64,000 nucleotides of DNA, from assembly GCF_007954275.1 (NCBI RefSeq), contig NZ_VOLT01000005.1, forward strand, positions 124,001 through 188,000, written 5' to 3'. The notes below the pieces were generated by a model that saw nothing but the letters and a program-made list of their open reading frames with translations, did not search any database and was not told the DNA's origin. The translations under genes and the position numbers were made by a program. The DNA comes from Colwellia demingiae (GTDB lineage: Bacteria; Pseudomonadota; Gammaproteobacteria; Enterobacterales; Alteromonadaceae). Below are positions 1 through 9,500 of this stretch, piece after piece (the stretch's first letter is position 1; every line of letters starts with the position of its first letter).

Positions 1-936
1 CTAAATAACTTAAGAGCTGATGAAGTATTACGTCGAGATCAAAGTATTGAACAGGTGCTTGACCGATACCGAGAACGAATGAACATAACACGTAATGCCA
101 TTGTTGATTTTCAACAGCGTTCAATTGTCGTTTCAACAGACCAAATGGACCAATTAGTAAGAACTCTTTCAGGGGTTAAAGAAAAGCACCTTTATGTCAA
201 AGCTGAAGCAAAACAATTGCAAGAATATATATATCAGTTAAGCGATGAGCTAGGCGTATCACCCAAATTAGCGGGGCAAGCTTTTGCACTGCAATCTGAT
301 GTTGAATTTCGTGCTTACATTACTGAGTTAAAGGAAAGCATAACCCAACTAACTGAGTACAGTTCAAGGTGGGGAGTGAATCATCCTAAAGTGAAAGCAC
401 AACAAAAAAGATTAAACTTTACGCGTATTTCGATTAACGAACGAAGCAATCAAATGTACGGGGTAAATTCTACTGAAATATTTAATTCATTGAATTTAGA
501 TTTAAACCCGAAACGCTCTGAGTTATTTGCAGATTTAATTGACGCATACGCAAAGCAAAAAGGCCAAGAGTCAATGCTGGAAGATTTAGGACGTTCAGCT
601 CTACATTTAGCAGACCAATTAAAAATTTATTCTCGAGAAATTGTCGAATTAGAGCGTTTACAAAGAGAATTCAACATGGCAGAAGCAATATTTACTTCTG
701 CTGCAGCAAGGCTTGAAGCGAGTAAGTCAGATGTTTTTGCCTCTTATCCAGTGCTGCAGATGTTAACAACCCCCTCATATCCAATGAAACAAAGCAGCCC
801 TAAAAACATTATTGCTTTTATAAGTGCAATAACTGGATTTATATTTATCACCTTAGGATTAATTATTTTATCTCAACGTAATAAGTTAATTCAAATAATC
901 CTTAAAAAAGAGGAAACGACTTCAGATAATAGTTAG
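1..936 (+). CDS. Polysaccharide chain-length regulator, GumC/Wzz-like (5' truncated by window)
   Basis: The reading frame is open from base 1, so the start lies upstream of the window; the GTG at 55 is only an internal codon. The visible part is a long alpha-helical, coiled-coil region rich in Glu, Gln, Leu and Lys. It is followed by a proline-containing stretch (PSYPMKQSSPKN) and one membrane segment (IIAFISAITGFIFITLGLII), then a short charged cytoplasmic tail. Helical hairpin, PxxP-type motif and final transmembrane helix is the C-terminal layout of Wzz/GumC-type co-polymerases, which set the chain length of exported polysaccharide in the inner membrane. No tyrosine-kinase domain follows the last helix. 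The downstream polymerase-like, pyruvyl-transferase and glycosyltransferase genes support this role. Confidence 0.8.
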   Translation, partial: LNNLRADEVLRRDQSIEQVLDRYRERMNITRNAIVDFQQRSIVVSTDQMDQLVRTLSGVKEKHLYVKAEAKQLQEYIYQLSDELGVSPKLAGQAFALQSDVEFRAYITELKESITQLTEYSSRWGVNHPKVKAQQKRLNFTRISINERSNQMYGVNSTEIFNSLNLDLNPKRSELFADLIDAYAKQKGQESMLEDLGRSALHLADQLKIYSREIVELERLQREFNMAEAIFTSAAARLEASKSDVFASYPVLQMLTTPSYPMKQSSPKNIIAFISAITGFIFITLGLIILSQRNKLIQIILKKEETTSDNS

Positions 937-964
937 CTTTTTTACATCAACGACAACAACTAAT

Positions 965-1003
965 GAATTGCAAAATGATAATAAGCTTTTTATTTTGCAA
1001 TTC
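965..1003. terminator. Inverted repeat after the chain-length gene
   Basis: GAATTGCAAAAT (965-976) and its exact reverse complement ATTTTGCAATTC (992-1003) flank a 15-nt loop. The hairpin lies 29 nt after the stop codon. No clean T-run follows immediately, although a CTTTTTTCTTC stretch comes soon after. It could be a terminator or attenuator separating this gene from the next one. Confidence 0.45.
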
Positions 1004-1208
1004 ACAAGTACCTTTTTTCTTCATCACGCCCCCCTTATAAACAAATAACTCAGTAATATCAATAGATTAAATTATTTTCACAAGTTTGGCATACATTTAG
1101 CTATACCAAGAGTAACAACACGGTTTTAGGCAAGAGACAAAGTAAGTTGCAATAGCATAATACTTTTAAAACAGCCTTTGTATTACTCACCATTGGACTA
1201 ATGCTCTT

Positions 1209-2477
1209 ATGACAACAAACCAATTAAACCCTAATTCTACCGAAGAAAAGCTGATCTGGTTTGGGTTAACGTTAACCTACCCATTCTTCGCTTTTGGTGG
1301 TCTTTATATTATGGGTTCAGTATTAGGTTGGATGATATTTGCAGTGGTTTTATTACGCTGGTATGTCAATGGTAAAGACAAGTTCTCAGCTATCCCTGCC
1401 ATCGTTTGGTTATGGGTAATTGGTGGTCTGTTTATGTTATTAGCCTTACTGATTGGGCATTCAAATTGGGATTTAGGTTTGGCGAAAACAATTAAATCAT
1501 CTATTGGCTGGGCAAAAGGTTGGGCCCTTATGCCCCTATTTTTATTTATTGGTGCCTTTGTTGATATAAAACCGCAATTAATCGTTAGAGCCGTATGCAT
1601 AGTTTCATTTCATTCATTAATTTTTGGACTTGTCACCATGGCTCTTTATATGGCTGGTGTTCATGGCGACTTATTTGTTTCACCTTTAAAAGTTATTGGT
1701 GGCCCTGGCGAAACCTTTTTTACCGTGAGTTTCTTCGGATTAAACCCTGAAACAGGTGCTGGACGATGGAGATTTTTTACCCCTTGGGCGCCAGCTGCAG
1801 GTTTTATGGCCTGTATATTTTTAATTTTCACTTGCCAAGAAAAAGATTCTTTTTGGAGAAGTACTGGTTTATTAGGCAGCTTTGTTATGTCTTTGTTGTC
1901 TCAATCACGTGCTGGCTGGGTTATTTATATCGCCTTAACTCCATTATGTTTCTTACATAAGCATTTTAAAAATCCAATGCTGTTAGTCCTTATTGGGTTA
2001 GTGATCCCTGCTATTACCTTGTTAGGCGAGCCTTTATTTAGTTGGTTGAGCAATAGCTATGCAGACATCAAAGCCTCGCGCCCTGAATCAACACGTGTAC
2101 GTAATACTTTAGAAGTATTAGCGTTACAACGTTGGGAGTCAGAAGCACCAATTTGGGGGCACGGTATCGTAGAAAGAGGCCCTAAGATTGTTGAAGGAAT
2201 GCCTATTGGATCGCATCACAGTTGGTATGGGTTGTTATTTGTAAAAGGTATCGTAGGACTATTAGCCCTTGCAATTCCATTAGCATTTACTTGTATTTAT
2301 TTGTTTTGGAACAGCCTCAAAAGCCAAATTTGTTATACCGCAGCGCTAATGCTTGTGGTGTTTATTTGTTACTCCTTTTTCGAAAACCTAGAAATTTTAA
2401 GTTTTATTTACTGGCCAGCACTTTTATGGATTGGTATTGCACTTAACCCATTAAAATCAGGAGAAAAATATGTTTAA
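1209..2477 (+). CDS. O-antigen ligase/polymerase-family membrane protein (Wzy-like)
   Basis: A 422-residue, very hydrophobic protein with roughly ten predicted membrane helices. The C-terminal third contains a large loop and the pattern GHGIVERG...GSHHSWYGLLFVKGIVGLLAL. This matches the histidine-containing loop and following glycine-rich helix typical of the Wzy_C/O-antigen ligase family. Such proteins polymerise lipid-linked repeat units or ligate glycans in the inner membrane. Its place between a chain-length regulator and sugar-modifying enzymes makes polymerase the likelier role than ligase, but sequence alone cannot decide. Its stop overlaps the start of the pyruvyl-transferase gene by 8 nt, indicating one operon. 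No strong Shine-Dalgarno precedes the ATG. Confidence 0.75.
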   Translation: MTTNQLNPNSTEEKLIWFGLTLTYPFFAFGGLYIMGSVLGWMIFAVVLLRWYVNGKDKFSAIPAIVWLWVIGGLFMLLALLIGHSNWDLGLAKTIKSSIGWAKGWALMPLFLFIGAFVDIKPQLIVRAVCIVSFHSLIFGLVTMALYMAGVHGDLFVSPLKVIGGPGETFFTVSFFGLNPETGAGRWRFFTPWAPAAGFMACIFLIFTCQEKDSFWRSTGLLGSFVMSLLSQSRAGWVIYIALTPLCFLHKHFKNPMLLVLIGLVIPAITLLGEPLFSWLSNSYADIKASRPESTRVRNTLEVLALQRWESEAPIWGHGIVERGPKIVEGMPIGSHHSWYGLLFVKGIVGLLALAIPLAFTCIYLFWNSLKSQICYTAALMLVVFICYSFFENLEILSFIYWPALLWIGIALNPLKSGEKYV

Positions 2478-3615
2478 GAAATATGATGCTTATTTAGTCG
2501 GGTATTACGGTATGCGAAATAGTGGTGATGACGCCCTAATGTACGCCACGGCTTGGGCAGCTAAAAATATTCTCGGATGCAATAACACTAAAGTAGGTTT
2601 ATATGGTGATTACACCAGAGAAACACAAAGTGATAATCAGCTGCCTCTACAGTTTACTCAACAATTTCCGGGGCAAAACAGGTTACTGCATTATAAAACG
2701 GCCATTCAGAGTAAACGTATCATTTTTGGTGGCGGTTCAGTTTTACACAGCGAAAACGACATCAATCTAAAAAGACAATTAATGTCTTTAGCTAACCAGA
2801 AAAAAAGCTTAGCGGTCGGTATAGGTATCGGTCCCTTTAATTCTACTATGGCTGAAAAATCTTGCGCAAAATTTTTAGATGAATGTGGTTACGTGGGTGT
2901 TAGAGATAACGCTAGTTTAGCAATAGCACGAGATATTGCGCCTCATGCAAACGTACACAAAACATTTGATTTGGCGCCATTGTTGTTGTGCTCGAAACAA
3001 TACAAACCATCGACGAGAGAACGCCAAGGTATCGCCTTAACCTTATGTTCAGTTGCTATTGATGCCATGGGCAATACAGATGAGTTCGAAGAAGAAAAAA
3101 GAGTAGAACAATTTGTTCAATTAATTACCAACATATATACGAGAACCGGTGAGCCTATTACCTTGATTGAGTTTAATGGCCATAAGGTATTGGGTGATTG
3201 GAAAATTAATAACAATATTATTACCCGTTTATTAGATAAGTACATTCCAGTGTCCATAAAAAAATACGACCCAAACCCTATTGCATTACTCAACAACCTT
3301 TCAGACTACAAAGCTATTATAAGTATGCGTTTACATGGTTCTATTCTCGGTTACTTAGCTAAGACCCCCGTTTTATCCATTAATTATCATAGTAAATGCA
3401 AAGGCTGGTGTGATGAAGTTGGTCTGCCAGAAGACTATCAAATAGATTTATTTAACCTAGACATTGAAAAAATTGTTTCGCAAATAACACTCGGTGTATC
3501 AACAACTTTTAAGCAACCTACTTTATCTGTTGAAAACGCCTTAAAAAATTCTTTATCTAACTGGAGTATTCAAAATGAACAATTTAAATTTTACCGTAGT
3601 TATTCCACTGTTTAA
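2470..3615 (+). CDS. Polysaccharide pyruvyl transferase family protein
   Basis: A 381-residue protein beginning YLVGYYGMRNSGDDALMYA, the N-terminal signature of the polysaccharide pyruvyl transferase family (CsaB/WcaK/ExoV type). Further family marks are the glycine motif IIFGGGSVLHSEN, VGIGIGPF, and a C-terminal MRLHGSILGYLAKTPVLSINY in which RLHG is highly conserved. Members transfer pyruvate from phosphoenolpyruvate onto a sugar to form an acidic ketal in surface polysaccharide. There is no signal peptide, so it should be cytoplasmic. AGGAG lies a few bases upstream of the ATG, inside the preceding gene. Its 3' end overlaps the next gene by 41 nt. Confidence 0.85.
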   Translation: MFKKYDAYLVGYYGMRNSGDDALMYATAWAAKNILGCNNTKVGLYGDYTRETQSDNQLPLQFTQQFPGQNRLLHYKTAIQSKRIIFGGGSVLHSENDINLKRQLMSLANQKKSLAVGIGIGPFNSTMAEKSCAKFLDECGYVGVRDNASLAIARDIAPHANVHKTFDLAPLLLCSKQYKPSTRERQGIALTLCSVAIDAMGNTDEFEEEKRVEQFVQLITNIYTRTGEPITLIEFNGHKVLGDWKINNNIITRLLDKYIPVSIKKYDPNPIALLNNLSDYKAIISMRLHGSILGYLAKTPVLSINYHSKCKGWCDEVGLPEDYQIDLFNLDIEKIVSQITLGVSTTFKQPTLSVENALKNSLSNWSIQNEQFKFYRSYSTV

Positions 3616-4513
3616 TAAAGCAGAGCATATTTTAAGAACGCTACAAAGTGTTGAGTGGCAGAAATATCCTGCAGCAGAAATAATTGTGATTGACGATGGC
3701 TCTACAGACGATGGCCCTGCCATAGTAAAAAAAGCTAACATGAAAAATGTAAAACTGGTTCATCAGGAAAATCAAGGGGTATCGGCGGCGCGAAATAATG
3801 GTGTTGCCTTAGCTAGTCATGACTATGTTGCTTTTTTAGATGCGGATGACCAATGGTTACCATTATTTTTAGACGAAGTTGCACGCTTAATTGTTAAGTT
3901 TCCAGAAGCAAAATTCTTTGCCACGCGCTATCAAATAGTCGAATCAGAAGACAACTATTGTGATGCAAAAATTAAGCTAGAAAATATAAACCCAAAAGGC
4001 GTGATATTGGATAACTATTTTGATATTGCTTCTCAAGGCGATTTACCTTTTACTATGTCTTCTATGGTAATTGAACGTTCATTATTTCGGTCAATTGGTG
4101 GCTTTCCCCTTAATGAGCCAATTGGAGAGGATCAAGATTTATTTTGTCGCGTTGCTTTAAATGCGCCTATAGCTTATTCACCGAACATTCACTCTCTTTA
4201 TCATAAAGATGCACAAAACCAAGCCAGTAAAACTAATGTTCCATCAACGGAGTGTGGTTTCAGCATTCGTATAACGAAAGAAGCCAGAAAGGATATAAAA
4301 AGAAGTAGTGCTAGAGATATGCTTAAATATAGCGCAGCACATTTATGCCACCTTGCGAAACTCAATATTGGCAATGGTAATTTTTCTAAGGCGAGAACCT
4401 TGTTATCGGATCCTCGTTGCAAATTAAAGCCTAAACATTTGGTAGGTCTTTACGGACTTTCATGGATACAACAAACAACACAATGGTTAGCAAATGTCAT
4501 TCATTACAAATAA
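3575..4513 (+). CDS. Family 2 glycosyltransferase
   Basis: A 312-residue GT-A fold enzyme. The N-terminus FTVVIPLFNKAEHILRTLQS and the IIVIDDGSTDDGP motif are the nucleotide-sugar binding start of GT2 enzymes. SAARNNGVALASHDYVAFLDADD supplies the DxD-type metal motif, and GEDQDLFCRVAL is the usual ED acceptor-side motif. It would add one sugar to a lipid-linked repeat unit at the cytoplasmic membrane face. The start is set by GGAG at 3563-3566, eight bases before the ATG. The gene begins 41 nt inside the pyruvyl-transferase gene, which suggests translational coupling. Donor and acceptor sugars cannot be inferred. Confidence 0.9.
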   Translation: MNNLNFTVVIPLFNKAEHILRTLQSVEWQKYPAAEIIVIDDGSTDDGPAIVKKANMKNVKLVHQENQGVSAARNNGVALASHDYVAFLDADDQWLPLFLDEVARLIVKFPEAKFFATRYQIVESEDNYCDAKIKLENINPKGVILDNYFDIASQGDLPFTMSSMVIERSLFRSIGGFPLNEPIGEDQDLFCRVALNAPIAYSPNIHSLYHKDAQNQASKTNVPSTECGFSIRITKEARKDIKRSSARDMLKYSAAHLCHLAKLNIGNGNFSKARTLLSDPRCKLKPKHLVGLYGLSWIQQTTQWLANVIHYK

Positions 4514-4696
4514 TTATAATTTTTCATCACTAAAAAATCTATTTTCTAGCTTAACTCTAGCTATAGTATCGAATTTCTCACGGATAATAAAAGTCATGTT
4601 CATAGCGTTATTATTAGGCTAGCACCCGCTGTATCGGATAAGATGTACCTTATCAAGCAATGATTAAAGTCTTATTGTATAAAAGGTAGTGAAAAG

Positions 4697-6157
4697 TTGA
4701 AAGATGAACAGGTTAACTGGGCTACATGTCATGAATGTCAGGGACGTGGCAAAAGAAGCATGAGGTTACGCAAAAAGGTTAGACTCCGCTATCAAAGAGA
4801 GTTAGCGCTATTTGAAAAAACGAATAACGAAGGCACAGCTCCCGTTCGACCTAAGGGTCACCTTTATGATTGCTTGAATTGTTGCGGAACGGGCTTGGTT
4901 CAGTCTACCAACCACCCTATAGCAGATACAGAACACTACCCACACGTTGCTATTATTGGTGGTGGTATCGGAGGGGTTGCTTTGGCTGTCGCTTGTTTGC
5001 ACCGTGGTATCCCCTTTACACTTTATGAACGCGATAGCGGCTTTGATGCTCGTTCTCAGGGCTATGGACTCACGTTACAACAAGCAAGTAAAGCGATCGA
5101 GGGATTAGGCATTTTATCGTTAGATAAAGGGCTGATATCAACAAGACATGTGGTTCATACCACAAAAGGAAAAGTGATCGGTGAATGGGGGATCAGAAAA
5201 TGGCTGCAGTCAGATACGAAAAAGTCACCCAAGCGCACTAATATTCATATCGCACGGAAATCTTTACGCTTAGCTTTGCTTGAACAACTCGGTGGACATG
5301 ATGCTGTGCAGTGGGGCCACCAGTTAGTCAGCTTTAAAGAAAGTACTAATGAAAACAAAGATCAAGTTGTTGATCTGAGCTTTCAAGTAGCCGGAAAGAT
5401 AAAGAACGCCAAAGCTGATCTTGTGGTGGGCGCAGATGGTATCCGCAGTTCGGTACGAAAGTTTTTGATTGGTGAGCATACTTCCCCTTTACAATACTTA
5501 GGTTGTCTCGTGATCTTGGGTATTTGCCCTTTGGCAGCTCTCGATGGACTTGAGAATTCTTTGCTGGACTCGGCTACTGTGTTCCAAACCGCCAATGGCC
5601 ATGAGCGGATCTACATCATGCCTTACTCCTCAGACTCGGTAATGTGGCAGCTTAGCTTCCCAATGCCAGAAGAAGAGGCTAAGGCATTGAGTGCCTTAGG
5701 GGTTCAAGCACTCAAGGAAGAAGCATGTCGTAGATGTCAGTGGCACGATCCCATACCTCAAATTTTAGCGGCGACTCTAGAAGCACAGATTTCTGGTTAT
5801 CCGGTGTATGATCGAGCCTTGCTCAAGTCAGAATTGTTGGAGAAAGGAGAGCAAGTGACACTGATCGGAGATGCTGCTCACCCTATGAGTCCATTCAAAG
5901 GCCAAGGAGCGAATCAAGCCCTGCTGGATGCGCTTGCGTTGGCTCGAGGGATATCAATAGGATGTAGACCTTTTTCTAAATGGAGAGAAACTGGAATAAG
6001 GGATAGTGTGTTAACCGAGTTTGAATCAGAAATGTTAGCACGCAGTGCTTCCAAAGTGAAAGATTCTGCAGAGGCTGCACAATTCTTGCACTCAGATATC
6101 GTGCTCCATGAAGGTGATGAGCCCAGAGGACGGTGTCTACAGAGAAAAGATGCATAG
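4697..6157 (+). CDS. FAD-dependent monooxygenase with N-terminal CxxCxGxG zinc-ribbon-like segment
   Basis: A 486-residue protein starting at TTG, with AAGGT just upstream. Residues 11-18 (CHECQGRG) and 59-66 (CLNCCGTG) form two CxxCxGxG modules like those of the DnaJ zinc domain, separated by a basic helix. From about residue 83 a class A flavoprotein monooxygenase begins: HVAIIGGGIGGVALAVACLH (FAD GxGxxG), GADGIRSSVRK (DG motif), and LIGDAAHPMSPFKGQGANQA (GD motif contacting FAD ribityl/phosphate). These enzymes hydroxylate small aromatic or polycyclic substrates using NAD(P)H and oxygen. The substrate is unknown and no pathway genes are adjacent. It stands alone and is followed by a hairpin at 6265. 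Confidence 0.8.
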   Translation: MKDEQVNWATCHECQGRGKRSMRLRKKVRLRYQRELALFEKTNNEGTAPVRPKGHLYDCLNCCGTGLVQSTNHPIADTEHYPHVAIIGGGIGGVALAVACLHRGIPFTLYERDSGFDARSQGYGLTLQQASKAIEGLGILSLDKGLISTRHVVHTTKGKVIGEWGIRKWLQSDTKKSPKRTNIHIARKSLRLALLEQLGGHDAVQWGHQLVSFKESTNENKDQVVDLSFQVAGKIKNAKADLVVGADGIRSSVRKFLIGEHTSPLQYLGCLVILGICPLAALDGLENSLLDSATVFQTANGHERIYIMPYSSDSVMWQLSFPMPEEEAKALSALGVQALKEEACRRCQWHDPIPQILAATLEAQISGYPVYDRALLKSELLEKGEQVTLIGDAAHPMSPFKGQGANQALLDALALARGISIGCRPFSKWRETGIRDSVLTEFESEMLARSASKVKDSAEAAQFLHSDIVLHEGDEPRGRCLQRKDA

Positions 6158-6264
6158 TATCAGTCAAGCCAACTAACAGTATAATTTCTGCGTAGAGATA
6201 AATAGCGGACATTAAAAGTGTCTATTTACACATAGAACTTCCACAAATAATATGACTTAAAATC

Positions 6265-6298
6265 GCACCGAATAACCTTTGAAAGGGCTATTCGGTGC
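6265..6298. terminator. Hairpin after the monooxygenase gene
   Basis: GCACCGAATA and TATTCGGTGC form a perfect 10-bp stem about 110 nt after the stop codon. There is no T-run, so Rho-independent termination is not certain. It lies in the 407-nt gap 6158-6564, which otherwise holds only the promoter region of the next gene. Confidence 0.4.
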
Positions 6299-6404
6299 CT
6301 GAATCAGTCATTTGCTGTACGTCTTTTCAGGCAGTTTATTCTGATCTGTTAAGCGACGTTTACTATATATTTACTATCCTTGAAGATTATTAATTCAAGT
6401 ATTC

Positions 6405-6436
6405 AATTTAATTATGGTTTTTAATTTAATTATGGT
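6405..6436 (+). promoter_or_regulatory. Direct repeat AATTTAATTATGGT x2 upstream of the GGDEF/EAL gene
   Basis: The 14-mer AATTTAATTATGGT occurs at 6405-6418 and again at 6423-6436, an 18-nt period. It lies about 130 nt before the start of the cyclic-di-GMP gene. A same-face tandem repeat near a promoter could be a regulator site, but AT-rich chance repetition is possible. Confidence 0.25.
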
Positions 6437-6564
6437 GATAATACTTGAGTTTTTGCTATATTAATAATCTTACATATATGATTATTTATAGCATGGCACT
6501 GGCTAAAAGGATGTGTCTCTACACCATTGAAATAAAGGACGTTAATCCACTGTATTAAGTATGG

Positions 6565-9500
6565 ATGTACCTGATGACCACTGACTCTCGTAAAATACTC
6601 TTTATTTCTATCTCCGTAACACTGTTCACCATGGCAATCATTTACTATTCATTCCTCATCGGACGCGATATAGCAGAACGTTATACTCCTTTAGTTGATG
6701 CCACTATGGAAATTAAGCTTGAAGCAACTACAGCACATTTGTGGTTTGAAGAGATTATGAGTGGCGATGAAACGATTGATATCCAAGATATCTGGGACAA
6801 CCTTGACCAATCAGAATGGTATGCTCAAGCAATGCTTGATGGTGGCACTAACGAGGAAGGCACCTTCCTCGCTTTAAACGACCCCTCCTTACGTAACCAA
6901 ATTGAAGAAACAATAAACGGTATTCATCACTTTCGCCAAATGGCAAAAAATCGATGGGCATCACAGTCAATATCCGGTATTGGTTCTGATATCGAACAAC
7001 AATTTGATCTCGCCTTTTTAAAATTTAATCTTTCTGCTGATAGTGTTGAGAGCGCGTTACAAAAAGCAAGAGCAGAAGACTTACAAGCATTTAAATTTAC
7101 ACAACTATTATTAATCACCCTTATTCTTATATTGGGAACCATCATAGGTGGTTTATCACTGCGCTATAACACTAGGCGAATCAAAAATATAGACGTACTA
7201 AGATTGAGCGATGAAAATGTTAATACCTCTCAAAAACAGCTTCTAAATGTAATTAATGGAGCGAAGTTGGGTTATTGGGATTGGTGTTATCAGACTGGAG
7301 AACATGTTGTTAATGATGAATGGTTATCAATACTTGGCCTGTCACGACAAGATATTACCAATCACATAAGTGACTGGGATGGACTTATTCATCCCAATGA
7401 CGACGAGTTTATGAAAAAAACTGTCCAAACGCATATTCAGTCTGGAAAAAATTACGTTGTTGAATTCAGAATGAAGCATACTGATGGCCGGTGGGTATGG
7501 ATTCAAGGCTCTGGCTCTGTTATTGAGTACGATGAAAAAACCCGCGAACCTCTTCGGCTTTGTGGTACACATCAAGATATTACCAAACGAAAACTCGCTG
7601 AACTACGTGAAAAATCGCGTACTCATGTATTAGAACTCCTAACAAGTGGCGACCTATTACCTGTGATCCTGGAAGCGATTGTGCGAGGTGTTGAGCAAGA
7701 AAACCCAGACATGCTATGTAGCATTCTGTTGCTAGATGATGAGGGTAAACATTTATTGATTGGCGCGGCACCGAGCCTTCCTGATTTTTATAACGCAGCA
7801 ATTGATGGCATTGAGATTGGTGTCGGCGTTGGCTCCTGTGGTACCGCAGCATTTACCAATGAACGTGTTATCGTTGAAGACATTCCAAATCATCCTTATT
7901 GGGCCCCCTACAAAGCGCTAGCAAGCAAGGCAGGATTAGAGGCATGCTGGTCTGAACCAATACGTTCAACGCAAGGGAAAGTACTTGGCACTTTTGCTAT
8001 CTATCATCATGAGGTAAATCAGCCAACAAAAGCCAATGTCACATTGATTGAGCAAGTAGCCAGTCTAGCAAGTATCGCCATTGAAAAAATTCAAGCCAAT
8101 TTAGCCTTAAAAGCAAGTGATGAACAAATGCAACTAGTCTTAGCGGGGGCCGATCTAGGCTTTTGGGATTGGAATATAGTCACAGGTAAAGTGGATAGAA
8201 ATGAGCGCTGGGCAACCATGCTCGGGTATACCCATAAAGAGTTAAAACACACTACTAATCAATGGGCAGACTTCGTACATTATGAAGATAGAGAGAAAGC
8301 ATGGCAATCCATTAGTGACGTACTTGAAGGTCGATCAAAATCCCATAGTCTTGAATATCGCATGTTAACTAAAGAAGGTGGTTATAGATGGGTGCATGAC
8401 CAAGCTAATGTGATGCAGCGTCATAGTAATGGCAAGCCACTTCGTATGAGCGGCACACATAGTGATATTACCAACCGAAAACTAGCAGAAGAAAAAATAA
8501 AACTAGCAGCCAGTGTCTTCAGCCATGCGGGTGAAGGCATAATTATCACTGATGATAAGGCCACTATTATCGATGTTAACGACGCTTTTACTAACATCAC
8601 CGGTTTTAGTCATGAAGAGGCTATTGGCAAAAACCCACGTATTCTGCAATCTGGACGGCAATCACCTGAGTTCTACGCTGAAATGTGGCAAGCCCTACAA
8701 AAAGAAGGCTACTGGTCTGGCGAAGTTTGGAACAGACGTAAAAATGGTGAAGTATATGCGGTAATGCAAACTATTAGTGCAGTACGTGATGTACATGGTA
8801 TAGCGACCCATTATGTATCATTAGGTAATGACATAACACAGATGAAAGAACATCAAAATCAACTGGAACACATTGCCCATTTCGACATACTCACTAATTT
8901 ACCTAATCGCGTATTACTGGCAGACAGATTGTCGCAAGCCATGTTGCAATGTAGCCGTCACGAACAATCGCTCGCGGTGGTATTCTTAGATTTAGATGGT
9001 TTTAAACACGTCAATGATACTTATGGGCATGATATAGGCGATGAACTGCTGATAGCTCTCTCTGTGCGTATGAAAGAAGCATTACGCGAAAATGATAGCT
9101 TAGCACGCATTGGCGGTGATGAATTTGTGGCTGTATTAGCTGATCTAACCACAGTTGAAGATTGTGAACCCGTATTAGAACGGTTATTGCTAGCCGCGTC
9201 AGAGCCGGTCACTTTTGATGGTATTGTATTAAGTATATCAGCCAGTATTGGCGTCACACTCTACCCGCAAGATAATGTGGGTGCCGACTTACTCATGCGG
9301 CACGCAGACCAAGCTATGTATGTGGCTAAAGAATCAGGTAAGAATCGTTATCACTTATTTGATACAGCTCAAGATGATGCGGTGAAAGTGCAACGGGAAA
9401 GCTTAGGGGCTATTCGCAGTGCATTAGATAATCATCAATTTGTCCTTCATTATCAACCTAAGGTTAATATGAGGAGAGGTACTGTAACGGGAGTTGAAGC

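Noticed and set aside
6480..6520. TGGCAC at about 6494 as a sigma-54 promoter
   Set aside because: The required TTGC element at the correct spacing is absent.
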